The notes under the pieces were generated by a model. The model was not told where the DNA came from. It saw only the letters and a list, made by a program, of their open reading frames with translations, and searched no databases. Made by a program: the position numbers and the translations under genes. Shown piece after piece: positions 44,736-54,572 of a stretch of DNA of 64,000 bases. The stretch is from Azorhizobium doebereinerae UFLA1-100 (GTDB taxonomy: Bacteria; Pseudomonadota; Alphaproteobacteria; Rhizobiales; Xanthobacteraceae), in assembly GCF_000473085.1 (NCBI RefSeq), contig NZ_AXBA01000010.1, positions 1-64,000 on the forward strand, written 5' to 3'. Numbering within the stretch: the first letter of the stretch is position 1; every line of letters begins with the position of its first letter.

Positions 44736-46898
44736 TCAGTTGGTCCGGCCGGCGGGCTCCGCCGAGGCGGTGGGGCCGGCGGGGCGGATCGGCAGCGGGG
44801 GCGCTTCCTTGAACAGGCGTTCGAGGCGCATCAGGTCGGCCGCCGCCTTGGGGGACAGGGTGACGGGGCGCTGGTTGGCCTCCAGGCCCGGCACCTCGAT
44901 GGCCGCGGGCGGCTCGTCCAGCTTGGGCGCGGGCACGTTGCCGACGCCGGGGATGAACTTCAGCTCGATGCCCTGGTGGGCATAGGCCATCACCTTCTGC
45001 CAAGTCATGGCGGGCAGGGTGCCGCCGGTCATCTTGTTCATGGACTGGTAGTCGTCATTGCCGAACCACACGCCGCCCACGTAATTGCCGGTGAAGCCCA
45101 TGAACCACGCATCGCGATAGGCGTTGGTGGTGCCGGTCTTGCCCGCCACCTTGATGTTCTCCAGCCGCGCCCGGCGCCCGGTGCCGTTCTCGATCACGTT
45201 GTTCAGCATCGGGTTGATTTCGTCGATGATGTTCGGCGGCAGGATCTGTTTGGGCTTGGGGGCGTCGCGGTCGAACCGCCAGAGCACCTCGCCGTCGCCG
45301 ATGCGCATCTCCACCATGGCGTGGGGATAGACGCTGCGGCCGCCGTTGGCGAATACCGAATAGGCGGTGGCCATGTCGATCAGCGTCACCTCGGCCGCGC
45401 CGAGCGGCAGGGCCGGGGAGGTCTTCAGTTCCGAATTGATGCCCATCTTGTGGGCGAGGTCGATGATGTTGTTGCGGCCGAACTTGTCGCCCAGGCGCAC
45501 CGCCACCGTGTTCAGCGAATGCTGGAGTGCGGTGATGAGCGGGATCGAGCCCATGTAGCTGCGGCCGTAATTCTGCGGGCACCAGTTGCCGTTGCAATAA
45601 GGCGCGTCCACCACGATGGTCGTAGGCTTGAAGCCGCCCAGCAGCGCGGTGGTATAGACGAAGGGCTTGAAGGACGAGCCGGGCTGGCGCAGCGCGTCGG
45701 TGGCGCGGTTGAACTGGCTCTCCCCATAGTCCCGCCCGCCGACCATCGCGCGCACGGTACCGTTCGGCTCCATCACCACGATGGCGCCCTGGTTGACCTT
45801 GTAGTCCTTGCCATATTCGCGCAGCGACTGGTCGAGGGCGGCTTCCGCCACCGCCTGGATGTTGGGATCGAGCCCGGTGCGCACCACGAAGCTGCGCTCG
45901 TTCACGCTTTTCGGCAGCGTGTCCACGAACTTGCGCACCTCGGAGAAGGCATAGTCGAGATAATAGTCCGGCACCGCCTGGTCGCGCCGGTCGATGGGGG
46001 TGGCGGGATTGCGCCGGGCGCCGAACACCTGGCCCTCGGTCATGAAGCCCGCATCCACCAGATTGTCGAGCACCGTGGAGGCGCGGGCGCGGGCGGCGGG
46101 CAGATTGATGTGCGGCGCGAACTTGGTCGGCGCCTTGAACAGGCCGGCCAGCATGGCGCTCTCGGCCAGATTCACCTCGCGCACCGACTTGCCGAAATAA
46201 TAGCGCGCCGCCGCGTCCACCCCATAGGCGCCACCGCCCAGATAGGCGCGGTCGAGATAGAGCTTGAGGATCTGGCTCTTGGTCAGGCGGCTTTCCAGCC
46301 AGAGCGCGAGGAAGGCTTCCTTGATCTTGCGCTCGATGGTGCGCTCGTTGGACAGGAACAGGTTCTTGGCGAGCTGCTGGGAGAGCGAAGAGCCGCCCTG
46401 GCGCACCCCGCCGGCCCGGGCATTGGTCACCAGGGCGCGGAATGTGCCGGCGACGTCGATGCCGAAATGCTCATAGAAGCGCCGGTCCTCGGTGGCCAGC
46501 GTCGCCTTGATGAGGGTGTCCGGGAAGTCCTCCAGCGGCACCGTGTCGTTCTGCTTCACGCCGCGCTCGCCCAGCGTGTTGCCGTAGCGGTCGAGGAAGG
46601 TGACCGCGAGCTCGGTGCGCTTCAGCCAGTCGTCGGAGGTTTCCTGGAAGGCGGGCAGGGCGAGGGCCAGCAGCACCACGGCGCCGGCCGAGCCCAAAGT
46701 GAAGCCTTCCGAGGCCATGCCCACGAGGAAGCGCGGAATGCCGCCGAGCGAGAAGCGCTCCATGAAGGCGGAATAGTTCGCCGCCGACCGGCGGGTGAAC
46801 TCGCCTAGCCGGAACAGTCCGCTGTCGACGCGCGAATCCAGGTCCAGCAGCGCGTTGCGCAGCCGTGTCCGGAAGGAGGAATGCTCGCCGTCGCTCAC
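44736..46898 (-). CDS. mrcA: Penicillin-binding protein 1A (bifunctional)
   Basis: This is a class A penicillin-binding protein that polymerises and cross-links peptidoglycan at the inner membrane. The 720-residue protein has a cytoplasmic N terminus, a membrane helix (about residues 68-88), a GT51 transglycosylase domain (ATEDRRFYEHFGID with the catalytic Glu, GGSSLSQQLAKNLFLS) and a transpeptidase domain (SSFKPF with nucleophile Ser, SLN, KTGTTNAYRDAWF). Translation starts at a GTG at 46898. The C-terminal 60 residues form a proline/alanine-rich tail. Confidence 0.96.
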   Translation of the reverse strand: MSDGEHSSFRTRLRNALLDLDSRVDSGLFRLGEFTRRSAANYSAFMERFSLGGIPRFLVGMASEGFTLGSAGAVVLLALALPAFQETSDDWLKRTELAVTFLDRYGNTLGERGVKQNDTVPLEDFPDTLIKATLATEDRRFYEHFGIDVAGTFRALVTNARAGGVRQGGSSLSQQLAKNLFLSNERTIERKIKEAFLALWLESRLTKSQILKLYLDRAYLGGGAYGVDAAARYYFGKSVREVNLAESAMLAGLFKAPTKFAPHINLPAARARASTVLDNLVDAGFMTEGQVFGARRNPATPIDRRDQAVPDYYLDYAFSEVRKFVDTLPKSVNERSFVVRTGLDPNIQAVAEAALDQSLREYGKDYKVNQGAIVVMEPNGTVRAMVGGRDYGESQFNRATDALRQPGSSFKPFVYTTALLGGFKPTTIVVDAPYCNGNWCPQNYGRSYMGSIPLITALQHSLNTVAVRLGDKFGRNNIIDLAHKMGINSELKTSPALPLGAAEVTLIDMATAYSVFANGGRSVYPHAMVEMRIGDGEVLWRFDRDAPKPKQILPPNIIDEINPMLNNVIENGTGRRARLENIKVAGKTGTTNAYRDAWFMGFTGNYVGGVWFGNDDYQSMNKMTGGTLPAMTWQKVMAYAHQGIELKFIPGVGNVPAPKLDEPPAAIEVPGLEANQRPVTLSPKAAADLMRLERLFKEAPPLPIRPAGPTASAEPAGRTN

Positions 46899-47082
46899 CG
46901 CAGCCGAACCGTGTCCCTGGGCCGTGTCCTCACGGCGCTAAGCTCTGGCATGTCCCTGCGGCGGGAAAACGGCGCGGGGCATGTCCATTCTGTCTATAGC
47001 GTGCCGGGCGCGTTCGGGCGAGGTGTTCGGCAGCGTCCGAACATGCCCTTCATTTCGCCCCGGCGATCCGCTAGCAAGGCGC

Positions 47083-47622
47083 ATGGCCGACCTTCCCTTC
47101 TGGCGCACCACCCCGCTGGCGCGCATGTCCACCGCGCAATGGGAGAGCCTGTGCGACGGGTGCGGACGCTGCTGCCTCGTCAAGCTGGAGGACGAGGATA
47201 CCGGCGAGATCGCCTATACGGACATCGGCTGCCGCCTGCTGGACGGCGAGACCTGCCGCTGCACGGACTATCCCAACCGGCAGGCGCAGGTGCCCGACTG
47301 CGTGCGCCTGACCCCCGAGGCGGTGGCGAGCCTCGGCTGGCTGCCGCCCACCTGCGCCTACCGTCTACTGGACGAGGGGCGGGACCTGCCGTGGTGGCAC
47401 CCGCTGGTGTCCGGCGACCCGGCCACCGTCCGGGCCGCCGGCGTCGCCATCTCCGGCCGCACGGCGGGGCCTGAGGATGCGTTCGGGCTGATGGAACTGG
47501 TGGCGCACGTGGTGTCCTGGCCCATGCGCTGGCCGCGCGGAGCCAAGGCGGCCGCGAAGGCGCCGGCCGCGAAGGCGCCGACGGATCCGCGGGCCAAGCC
47601 CCGGGCCTCCAAGCGCGCCTGA
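47083..47622 (+). CDS. YcgN/UPF0260 cysteine-cluster protein
   Basis: The 179-residue protein matches the YcgN family, with the early signature [27 protein letters not shown] and [19 protein letters not shown], all rich in cysteines that probably bind a metal or Fe-S centre. The last 30 residues are a lysine/alanine tail ([14 protein letters not shown]). Function of the family is unknown. The ATG at 47083 is at the homology boundary. It is divergent from mrcA. Confidence 0.9.
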   Translation: MADLPFWRTTPLARMSTAQWESLCDGCGRCCLVKLEDEDTGEIAYTDIGCRLLDGETCRCTDYPNRQAQVPDCVRLTPEAVASLGWLPPTCAYRLLDEGRDLPWWHPLVSGDPATVRAAGVAISGRTAGPEDAFGLMELVAHVVSWPMRWPRGAKAAAKAPAAKAPTDPRAKPRASKRA

Positions 47623-47814
47623 GGCGGGTGCCGCTCCCGCCGGGCGGGTTCCAACTGCCGGAACTGCCGCCCGCTCCGTTCGGGGCTCTCGGGGAAGCCA
47701 TGCGCATTCCGCGCTTTTCCACCGGCCGATCAAGGACTAGACGATGCGCGACGACCCTCGGTCCGCATCTGTTTCCAGCCGTCCGCACGGACGGCGGTTC
47801 CCGACGAGTCCCTG

Positions 47815-49350
47815 ATGCCTTCCCCGCATGAATCCCTGCCGTCCGGCGCCGATGCCGGCGGACCGCCCCAGCCGTTGCCTCGCAGGAGGGGCGGACCGCG
47901 CGTGCAGCCGGGCTATCGGGCGATCGCGCTGATCGTGGCCAGCGCCATGTTCATGGAGCAACTGGACGCCACCGTCCTGTCCACCGCGCTGCCGGCCATG
48001 GCGCGGGACTTCGGGGTGACGGCGCCGCACATGAGCATCGCGCTGACCTCCTACCTGCTGTCGCTGGCGGTGTTCATCCCGGGCAGCGGCTGGGCGGCGG
48101 ACCGTTTCGGCTCGCGCACCGTGTTCCGCGCCGCCATCGCGGTCTTCACCCTCGGCTCGCTGCTGTGCGCCCAGGCCGAGAGCCTCGGCTTCCTGGTGCT
48201 GGCGCGGCTGCTCCAGGGCATGGGCGGGGCGATGATGATCCCGGTCGGGCGCTTGGTGCTGCTGCGCTCCACCAGCAAGTCGGACCTCGTCTCGGCCATG
48301 TCCTGGCTGCTGGTGCCGGCGATGATCGGGCCGATGGTCGGGCCGCCGGTGGGGGGCTTTCTCGTCACCTATCTGGACTGGCGCTGGATCTTCTACATCA
48401 ACGTGCCGATCGGCGTGCTGGGGCTGGTGCTGGTCAGCCTGTTCATCGCCGACAGCCGGGCCGAGCGGCCGGGCCGGTTCGATGGCCTGGGCCTTGTTCT
48501 GTCAGGCATTTCCCTGGGCGGGCTGCTGTTCGCCTTCGAGCTGTCGAGCCGCGGGGAGGGGGATGCCCGGGTGACCTACGGGCTGATGGCGGCGGGGCTG
48601 CTGAGCGGGTTCGCCTACCTGCGCCACGCCCGCAGCCTGGCCGCCGCCGGGGGCCAGCCGATCCTGGATATGTCCTTGATGCGCATAGAGACTTTCCGTC
48701 TCTCGGTGATCGGCGGCAATATCACCCGGATCACCCAGGGGGCCCAGCCCTTCCTCATTCCCCTCATGCTCCAGCTCGGCTTCGGCATGAGCGCGGCGCA
48801 GGCCGGGATGATCACCCTGTCCACCGCCGTGGGCTCGCTGCTGATGAAGGGCGTCGCCCCCAAGGTGTTGCGGCGGTTCGGTTTTCGCAACACGCTGCTG
48901 GTCAACGGCATCATCTGCACCGCCACCTATGCGCTGTGCGCGCTGATGCGCCCGTCCTGGCCGGACTGGGCGCTCTACATGCTGCTGATCGGCGCCGGCT
49001 TCTTCATGTCCCTGCAGTTCACCGCTTACAACACCGTGGCATACGACGAAGTCCCCGCCGCCCGCATGAGCGCGGCGTCGAGCTTCTACACCACCTTCCA
49101 GCAGCTCATGCTGTCCATGGGCATCTGCGTCGCCGGCCTCGCCCTCCAGCTGTCCATGGAAGCCAACGGGCGGAGCGTCGCCGGGCTGGCGGATTTCTCG
49201 GTGGCCTTCGTCACCGTGACCACCATCGCCATGGCCGCTACCTTCTGGAACGCCCGCCTGCCGCACGACGCCGGCGCCGACATCTCCGGCCATCGCCGCC
49301 GCCGGAGCCTGGCCGCCGCCGTCAACGAGGCCACCGACGCCCCCGACTGA
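47815..49350 (+). CDS. MFS multidrug transporter, DHA2 (EmrB-like) family
   Basis: The 511-residue protein has 14 predicted membrane helices and the DHA2 landmarks: ATVLSTALPAMARDF near helix 1, GWAADRFGSRTVF in loop 2-3, and the motif C-type segment LVPAMIGPMVGPPVGGFLVTYLDWRWIFYINVPIG, cited by its landmarks. It is a proton-driven exporter of unknown drug or metabolite. A 35-residue proline-rich leader precedes the first helix. No regulator or adaptor gene is adjacent. Confidence 0.92.
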   Translation: MPSPHESLPSGADAGGPPQPLPRRRGGPRVQPGYRAIALIVASAMFMEQLDATVLSTALPAMARDFGVTAPHMSIALTSYLLSLAVFIPGSGWAADRFGSRTVFRAAIAVFTLGSLLCAQAESLGFLVLARLLQGMGGAMMIPVGRLVLLRSTSKSDLVSAMSWLLVPAMIGPMVGPPVGGFLVTYLDWRWIFYINVPIGVLGLVLVSLFIADSRAERPGRFDGLGLVLSGISLGGLLFAFELSSRGEGDARVTYGLMAAGLLSGFAYLRHARSLAAAGGQPILDMSLMRIETFRLSVIGGNITRITQGAQPFLIPLMLQLGFGMSAAQAGMITLSTAVGSLLMKGVAPKVLRRFGFRNTLLVNGIICTATYALCALMRPSWPDWALYMLLIGAGFFMSLQFTAYNTVAYDEVPAARMSAASSFYTTFQQLMLSMGICVAGLALQLSMEANGRSVAGLADFSVAFVTVTTIAMAATFWNARLPHDAGADISGHRRRRSLAAAVNEATDAPD

Positions 49351-49483
49351 GCCCGGCGGCGGGGCCGACCCGGCCCGCCCTCACGCCCACCCCTCGCCAC
49401 GCCCATTCCCGCCCCCCACGGGCCCTGGCCGTGCGCTTCCGGATTTGGTAGCACTCTACGGCACTGTGCGGGTGGGGGCTAAC

Positions 49484-52400
49484 ATGGGTGCGGGTGGCTG
49501 GTCGCGGCCGCGAGGCGGCGTGCGGCGGGGGCTGGTCCCGGCGCTGTGGGGTGTTCTGGCGGGCGCGGCCGTGCCGCTCGGGGCCGAGGCGCAGACCAGC
49601 CCCGGCTGGAGCCTCTATTCCGGCTACACCACCTCCTTCACCATTCCCTATGTGTCGGCGCCGGTGTTCGGCGGCACCGGGGCGGTGCTGCGGGTGGCGG
49701 CGACCATCGGCGGCCAGGCCACGGTGCTCCAGGTGGACACCGGCTCGCAGGGCATCGTCATCCCGCAGTCCCTGCTGGGCTACCTGCCCGCGGGAACCCC
49801 CGGAACCATCTCCTATTCCTCCAGCGGCAATTCGGCGACCGGGGTGTGGGCGACGCTGCCGGTGACCTTTCCGGGCAGCTCCAACGGCAGCGGGCAGGTG
49901 GCGACCGCCGTGGTGCCGGTGTTCGTCGAGGCCACCGCGAACGGCGAGAGCTGCGCCACCGCGAACAATTCCTGCTACCTGATGATGGGCATCGGCTACG
50001 GCCGCCCGGACACCGGCTGGACCAATTATCCCGCGCCGCTGTCGTCCAACCCGCTGCTCAACCTCCAGGGCATGTCGGACCAGACGGTCCGCGCCGGCTA
50101 CATCGTCACCAAGGACGGCATCCAGGCGGGCCTGACCAGCAGCAATGCCGGCGCCGGCTATGCCTTCATCCAGCTGCTGCCGACCACCGACGCGCACGGC
50201 TACGCCAACTGGCAGACGCCGACGGGCACCGTGGTGGTGAGCTATGCCGGCAGCACCACGACGTCGAGCCTCCCGGTGCTGGTGGATACCGGCATCACCT
50301 ATCTGTGGGGCAGCCTGGGCGGGGTGGCGGCGGCGAGCTGCACCTATCACGGCCAGGCCTTCAGCTGCGCCCAGGACGGCACCAGCGTCAGCGTCTCCAT
50401 CGGCCCCGGCAGCTATATCGGCTATTCCTATACGGTCGGCGCCAGCGACAACAACAGCGCCGCCCCGCCGGTGTCGCGGGTGGGCGACATCGGCGGGCTC
50501 AACACCGGCATTACCCCGCTGGCGCAGTTCAACCTGCTGTTCGACGCGGTGGGCGGGTTCGCCGGCTTCCAGGCCACGGCGCCGGGCACGGCGGGCACCG
50601 CCTTCACGCCCTATCTGTTCACCGCCGGCACGCTGGCGCTGCCGACCAACTTCCTCACCAACCTGCCGATCTATGTGATGAGCGCGACCACGGTCACGGA
50701 AGCCGGCAGCGCCTCCCTGTCCGGCGCGGTGAGCGGCACCGGCAACCTGATCCTCGCCGGCCCCGGCAGCGTCTCCTTCGCCAGCACGCTCACCCTGCCC
50801 GCCGGGGTGGCGGTGACCGGCGGCAACGCCAGCTTCCTCGGCAACGTGACCGCGCCGCTGGCCATCGCGGCGGGCGCCTCGGCCGACAGCTGGGCGACGC
50901 TGACCGGCACCGTGACCAATGCCGGCACCTTCCTGAACAACGGCAGCGTGGTGGGCAATGTCACCAACAGCGGCACGCTGGTCAGCGTCGGCTCCATCAC
51001 CGGCACCGTCGGCAACAGCGGCACCCTCTCGAACACCGGGACCATCACCGGCACCGTGACGAACGCCGGCCAATTCAGCAATGACGGCCAGGTGGTGGGC
51101 AACGTCGTCAACACCGGCACCCTGACCGGCGGCGGCACCATCACCGGGACCCTGACCAACGACGGCACCGTGGCGCCGGGGCATTCGGTCGGCCGGCTGA
51201 CGGTGCTGGGCGACGTGGCGCTGCGCTCCGGCGCGGTCTACGAGGCCGAGCTGGGCGCGCGCGGGGTCAGCGACCTGATCACCGCCACGGGCACCATCGC
51301 GCTGGACAACGCCACCCTGCTCATCAAGCCGGCGGCGAGCTACGAGCCGCACCTCGGCGCCTACCAGATCCTGTCGGCCGGCGGCGGGGTCAGCGGCACC
51401 TTCCGTGTCTCGGCCCCGGCCTTCGGCACGCTGTCCGCCCTCTATCCCTTCCTCGCGGCCACCACGACGGCGACCGGCAGCGGGCTGACGCTCAACATGG
51501 TGCGCAGCGCGGTGCCCTTCGCGGCGGCGGGCGCGACCGCCAACGAGCGGGCGACGGGCGGCGGCCTCGACAGCCTCCCGGCGCAGTCCGCCGTGTTCGA
51601 CGCGCTGCTCGGCCTCAACGCCGCCGCCGCGGCCGCCGCCTATGACCTGCTGTCCGGCGAGGCCTATGCCAGCGTCCAGAGCATCCTCCTGGACCAGGCT
51701 TTCTATGTGCGCGACGGCGTGCTGGGGCGGCTGCGGCAGGCCTTCGACGCGCCGGGCGCCAACGGCGTCGATGCCGCCCAGGCCGTGACGCTAGTGCCCG
51801 GCCTGCCGCTCACGCTGTGGGCCGAAGCCTATGGCGGCTGGGGGCAGGCGACGGCCAACGGCAATGCCGCCGGCGACAGCCGCTCCATCGGCGGCTTCCT
51901 CATCGGCCTCGACGCCCCGCTCTCCAACGACTGGCGGGCGGGCCTCGCCGGCGGCTTCAGCCAGAGCCGGTTCGACACCGGCGCGCGGGCCTCCAGCGGC
52001 ACCAGCGACAATTACGACCTCGCGCTCTACCTGGGCGGGCGGCTGGCCGCGCCGGGGCCGGGCAGCCTGATGCTGCGCCTGGGCGCGGCCTATGGCTGGC
52101 ACGATCTGGCGATGGCCCGGACGGTCGCGTTCAGCGGCTTCGCCGAGGCCCTGTCCTCCGGCTATGCCGCCGCCACCGCCCAGGCCTTCGCCGAGCTGGG
52201 CTACGGCCTCGACCTCGGCGTCACGCCCGTGGGCGCCGCGCGGCTGGAGCCGTTCGCCGGCCTGTCCTACACCCGCGTCTCCACCGATGCGGTGACCGAG
52301 ACGGGCGGCGCGGCCGCGCTGTCGATCGCCTCGGGCGCGCTGGATTCCACCGCCACGCAGCTCGGCCTGCGCGCAGCGACCCTGCTGCCCACCGGCCCCG

Positions 52401-52666
52401 GCGGCGCGACGCTGGACCTGCACGGGCTCGCCGGCTGGCAGCACGGGTTCGGCTCCGGCCTGCCGGTGGTCTCGGCGCAATTCGCCGCCGGCAGCCTGCC
52501 GTTCGCCGTCGCCGGCGCGCCGATCGCCGCCGACAGCCTGCTGGTGGGCGTCGGCCTCGACGCGGTGGCCGGCGAACGGTTCCGTTTTGGTGTGTCCTAC
52601 CTGGGCCAGATCGCCTCGAACACGCAGGACAATGCGCTGAAGGGGACGCTCTCGGTGCGCTTCTGA
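49484..52666 (+). CDS. Autotransporter with pepsin-like aspartic protease passenger
   Basis: The 1060-residue protein has a signal peptide (cleavage after AEA near residue 36), a pepsin-like domain (about 45-368), a linker with beta-helix repeats of the form GTVTNAGTxxNxG (about 475-565) and a C-terminal beta-barrel (about 775-1060, ending VRF). In the pepsin-like part, VLQVDTGSQGIVIP places D85 and LPVLVDTGITYLWG places D268. They are 183 residues apart, as in pepsin (D32, D215). MMGIGYG with NPLLNLQGM...VRAGYIVTK, and the end FNLLFDAVGGFAGF, match the A1-family order. Cys pairs are C157/C164 and C286/C295. The ATG at 49484 has GGGGG upstream. An active surface protease is inference. Confidence 0.88.
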   Translation: MGAGGWSRPRGGVRRGLVPALWGVLAGAAVPLGAEAQTSPGWSLYSGYTTSFTIPYVSAPVFGGTGAVLRVAATIGGQATVLQVDTGSQGIVIPQSLLGYLPAGTPGTISYSSSGNSATGVWATLPVTFPGSSNGSGQVATAVVPVFVEATANGESCATANNSCYLMMGIGYGRPDTGWTNYPAPLSSNPLLNLQGMSDQTVRAGYIVTKDGIQAGLTSSNAGAGYAFIQLLPTTDAHGYANWQTPTGTVVVSYAGSTTTSSLPVLVDTGITYLWGSLGGVAAASCTYHGQAFSCAQDGTSVSVSIGPGSYIGYSYTVGASDNNSAAPPVSRVGDIGGLNTGITPLAQFNLLFDAVGGFAGFQATAPGTAGTAFTPYLFTAGTLALPTNFLTNLPIYVMSATTVTEAGSASLSGAVSGTGNLILAGPGSVSFASTLTLPAGVAVTGGNASFLGNVTAPLAIAAGASADSWATLTGTVTNAGTFLNNGSVVGNVTNSGTLVSVGSITGTVGNSGTLSNTGTITGTVTNAGQFSNDGQVVGNVVNTGTLTGGGTITGTLTNDGTVAPGHSVGRLTVLGDVALRSGAVYEAELGARGVSDLITATGTIALDNATLLIKPAASYEPHLGAYQILSAGGGVSGTFRVSAPAFGTLSALYPFLAATTTATGSGLTLNMVRSAVPFAAAGATANERATGGGLDSLPAQSAVFDALLGLNAAAAAAAYDLLSGEAYASVQSILLDQAFYVRDGVLGRLRQAFDAPGANGVDAAQAVTLVPGLPLTLWAEAYGGWGQATANGNAAGDSRSIGGFLIGLDAPLSNDWRAGLAGGFSQSRFDTGARASSGTSDNYDLALYLGGRLAAPGPGSLMLRLGAAYGWHDLAMARTVAFSGFAEALSSGYAAATAQAFAELGYGLDLGVTPVGAARLEPFAGLSYTRVSTDAVTETGGAAALSIASGALDSTATQLGLRAATLLPTGPGGATLDLHGLAGWQHGFGSGLPVVSAQFAAGSLPFAVAGAPIAADSLLVGVGLDAVAGERFRFGVSYLGQIASNTQDNALKGTLSVRF

Positions 52667-52694
52667 CCGGCCCGCCGCACGGGGAGACCCGCCG

Positions 52695-53966
52695 TCAGGC
52701 GCTCTCTCCCGGACGGCCCCAGGCCGGGAACGGGTCCGGCAGGTGGGCGAGGGTGGCGAAGTCCAGCGCCGCCGGGTCGGTGGGGCCGGTCAGGCAGTCG
52801 TCCAGCGCCGCGCGGATGGCGGCCTCGTCCAGACCGCTTCCACCTTGCCGCATGCCGATGAACACCAGTTCCTGCCGCCGGTCGCCATAGAAGGCGGTCC
52901 AGTGGCGCTTGAGCTCCAGGCGCCATTCGGCGTCCTGCGGCCAGCGCGCCTGGGGCACCGCCGCCCACCAATAGCCCAGCGCCTCGGTGCGGCAGAGCGC
53001 GCCGGCAAGGCTCATCTCGCCCACATGGGCATCGCGGGTGGCCAGCCAGAACAGGCCCTTGGCGCGGATCAGCCCCGGCCAGGTGCGGCGCAGGAAGGCG
53101 GAGAATTTCTGCGGATGGAACGGCCGCCGGGCGCGGTAGACGAAGCTGGTCACGCCGTATTCCTCGGTCTCCGGCACATGGTCGGCGAAGCCGTTCAGCT
53201 CCTTGAACCAGAGCGGATGGGCGTGGGCGGCCTCGAAATCGAAGCGGTGTGTGCCCAGCATCTCGCCGAGCGGCACCCGGCCGAAGTCCGCTTCGATGAG
53301 CCTGGCGTCGGGGTTCAGGCCCCTGATGACCGCGCGGGCGAGCCTGAGCTTTTCCGGATCGGTGGTGGAGACCTTGTTCAGCACGATGGCGTCGGCGAAT
53401 TCAATCTGGTCCACCATCAGATCGACAATGGTGCGCTGGTCTTCCTCGCCCAGGCTCTCGCCCCGGTCGCGCAGGAAATCGGTGGAGGCGTAGTCCTTCA
53501 GGAGGTTGGCGGCATCCACCACCGTCACCATGCTGTCCAGCCGGGCGATGTCGGACAGCGAGAAGCCCTCCTCGTCGCGGAACTCGAAGGTGGCGGCGAC
53601 GGGAAGCGGCTCGGCGATGCCGGTGCTCTCGATGACCAGGGCATCGAACCGCCCCTCGGCGGCGAGGCGCTTGACCTCGGACAGCAGGTCGTCGCGCAGG
53701 GTGCAGCAGATGCAGCCGTTGGTCATCTCCACCAGCGTCTCCTGGGTGCGCGAGAGATCGCCGCCGCCGGCGCGCACCAGTTCCGCGTCGATATTCACCT
53801 CCGACATGTCGTTGACGATGACCGCCACCCGGCGGCCCTCGCGATTGGCCAGCACGTGGTTGAGCAGGGTGGTCTTGCCCGCGCCCAGGAAGCCGGAGAG
53901 GACGGTGACGGGCAGGCGGCTGTCGGGCAGGCGGTTCTGGGGCGGGTGGTTGCGGGTGACGGGCAT
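52695..53966 (-). CDS. CobW/ZigA-type GTPase, probable zinc chaperone
   Basis: The 423-residue G3E-family GTPase has the P-loop GFLGAGKTT (residues 25-33), the metal-binding CICC (85-88) typical of COG0523 proteins, [10 protein letters not shown] and a NKVS guanine-specificity motif, then a C-terminal CobW domain with [15 protein letters not shown]0523 members of the ZigA/YciC group are made under zinc starvation and deliver zinc to client enzymes. A 23-bp palindrome 13 bp upstream of the start is well placed to be a Zur operator. The ATG at 53966 (MPVTRNH) is preferred over the codon at 54008, which lies upstream of the palindrome. Confidence 0.93.
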   Translation of the reverse strand: MPVTRNHPPQNRLPDSRLPVTVLSGFLGAGKTTLLNHVLANREGRRVAVIVNDMSEVNIDAELVRAGGGDLSRTQETLVEMTNGCICCTLRDDLLSEVKRLAAEGRFDALVIESTGIAEPLPVAATFEFRDEEGFSLSDIARLDSMVTVVDAANLLKDYASTDFLRDRGESLGEEDQRTIVDLMVDQIEFADAIVLNKVSTTDPEKLRLARAVIRGLNPDARLIEADFGRVPLGEMLGTHRFDFEAAHAHPLWFKELNGFADHVPETEEYGVTSFVYRARRPFHPQKFSAFLRRTWPGLIRAKGLFWLATRDAHVGEMSLAGALCRTEALGYWWAAVPQARWPQDAEWRLELKRHWTAFYGDRRQELVFIGMRQGGSGLDEAAIRAALDDCLTGPTDPAALDFATLAHLPDPFPAWGRPGESA

Positions 53967-53978
53967 GGCGCGCTTCCA

Positions 53979-54001
53979 TAAATGATATAATGTATCATTT
54001 A
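53979..54001. promoter_or_regulatory. Candidate Zur box upstream of the CobW-type gene
   Basis: Nine-base perfect arms TAAATGATA and TATCATTTA flank the five bases TAATG. The AT-rich, ATGATA-centred palindrome fits Zur/Fur-family operators, and its place 13 bp before a COG0523 zinc-chaperone gene supports Zur. Confidence 0.75.
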
Positions 54002-54155
54002 ATGCCACGGCATCGGGAGCGGGCGCAAGGGGGCGATTGCTTTGGTCGACTTATCATCCCAGTCTGGAGTTTTTCCAAGTTGTCAGCCACGCGCAATCCT
54101 GTTGCTCTAGGACAAGAACATAGAAACCGCCTGATGCGCGGGGAGAACGGCGGAC

Positions 54156-54386
54156 ATGGCGACCTTCATGCAGGCCAGCAAGATCATGATGGAGGCGGAT
54201 CATCACTTCGATGATCGCACCGCCTACTGCATGAAGTGCGGCTGTCACTGGAACACGGCCTATCAGCTTCGGCGCGGCTGCGTGCAGGCGGAGAACGTGA
54301 CCGCCATCTCCCATCTGCGCGCCCGCGCCCGGCTCGATGCCCTGCTGGCGGCCCGCCGGCAGTCCCATGCGCCGCAGAAGGCGTGA
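54156..54386 (+). CDS. Small cysteine-containing hypothetical protein
   Basis: The 76-residue product starts MATFMQASKIMMEADHHF and contains YCMKCGCHW plus a further cysteine (RRGCVQ), which gives a possible metal-binding knuckle. The rest is helical and ends HAPQKA. The start has GGGGAGAACGG upstream. It is followed by a perfect terminator at 54472. I recognise no family. Its place next to the zinc-chaperone gene and its cysteines would fit a metal role, but this is only suggestive. Confidence 0.6.
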   Translation: MATFMQASKIMMEADHHFDDRTAYCMKCGCHWNTAYQLRRGCVQAENVTAISHLRARARLDALLAARRQSHAPQKA

Positions 54387-54416
54387 TCTGGGGATACGAT
54401 CCTAGGAAAATATGCC

Positions 54417-54445
54417 TTGACAGCGTGACGCTGCACGGGCATGAT
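54417..54445 (+). promoter_or_regulatory. Sigma-70-type promoter just ahead of the GTA cluster
   Basis: TTGACA at 54417-54422 is followed after 17 bases by CATGAT (54440-54445), four of six matches to TATAAT. The predicted start is near 54452, only about 20 bp before a strong terminator. Confidence 0.45.
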
Positions 54446-54471
54446 TTCCCCATGCTCCGGAATTGTAGCTG

Positions 54472-54495
54472 AGGCGCCGCTCGCGGCGCCTTTTT
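54472..54495 (+). terminator. Perfect Rho-independent terminator before the GTA cluster
   Basis: AGGCGCCGC, TC, GCGGCGCCT form a nine-base-pair stem followed by T's to 54495. It ends the small-protein gene at 54156-54386 or the short transcript that would start at about 54452. Confidence 0.88.
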
Positions 54496-54572
54496 GCTGT
54501 CCGCGCGGCCCCGCCTCGGCGGGGCGGGCGCGGGCTCCGGCGCGTCCTTCCCTCGCACAGCGGATCGCACCC

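Noticed and set aside
47180-47788. 202-codon minus-strand frame over the YcgN gene
   Set aside because: Arginine/proline-rich antisense translation; the plus-strand gene has clear cysteine motifs.
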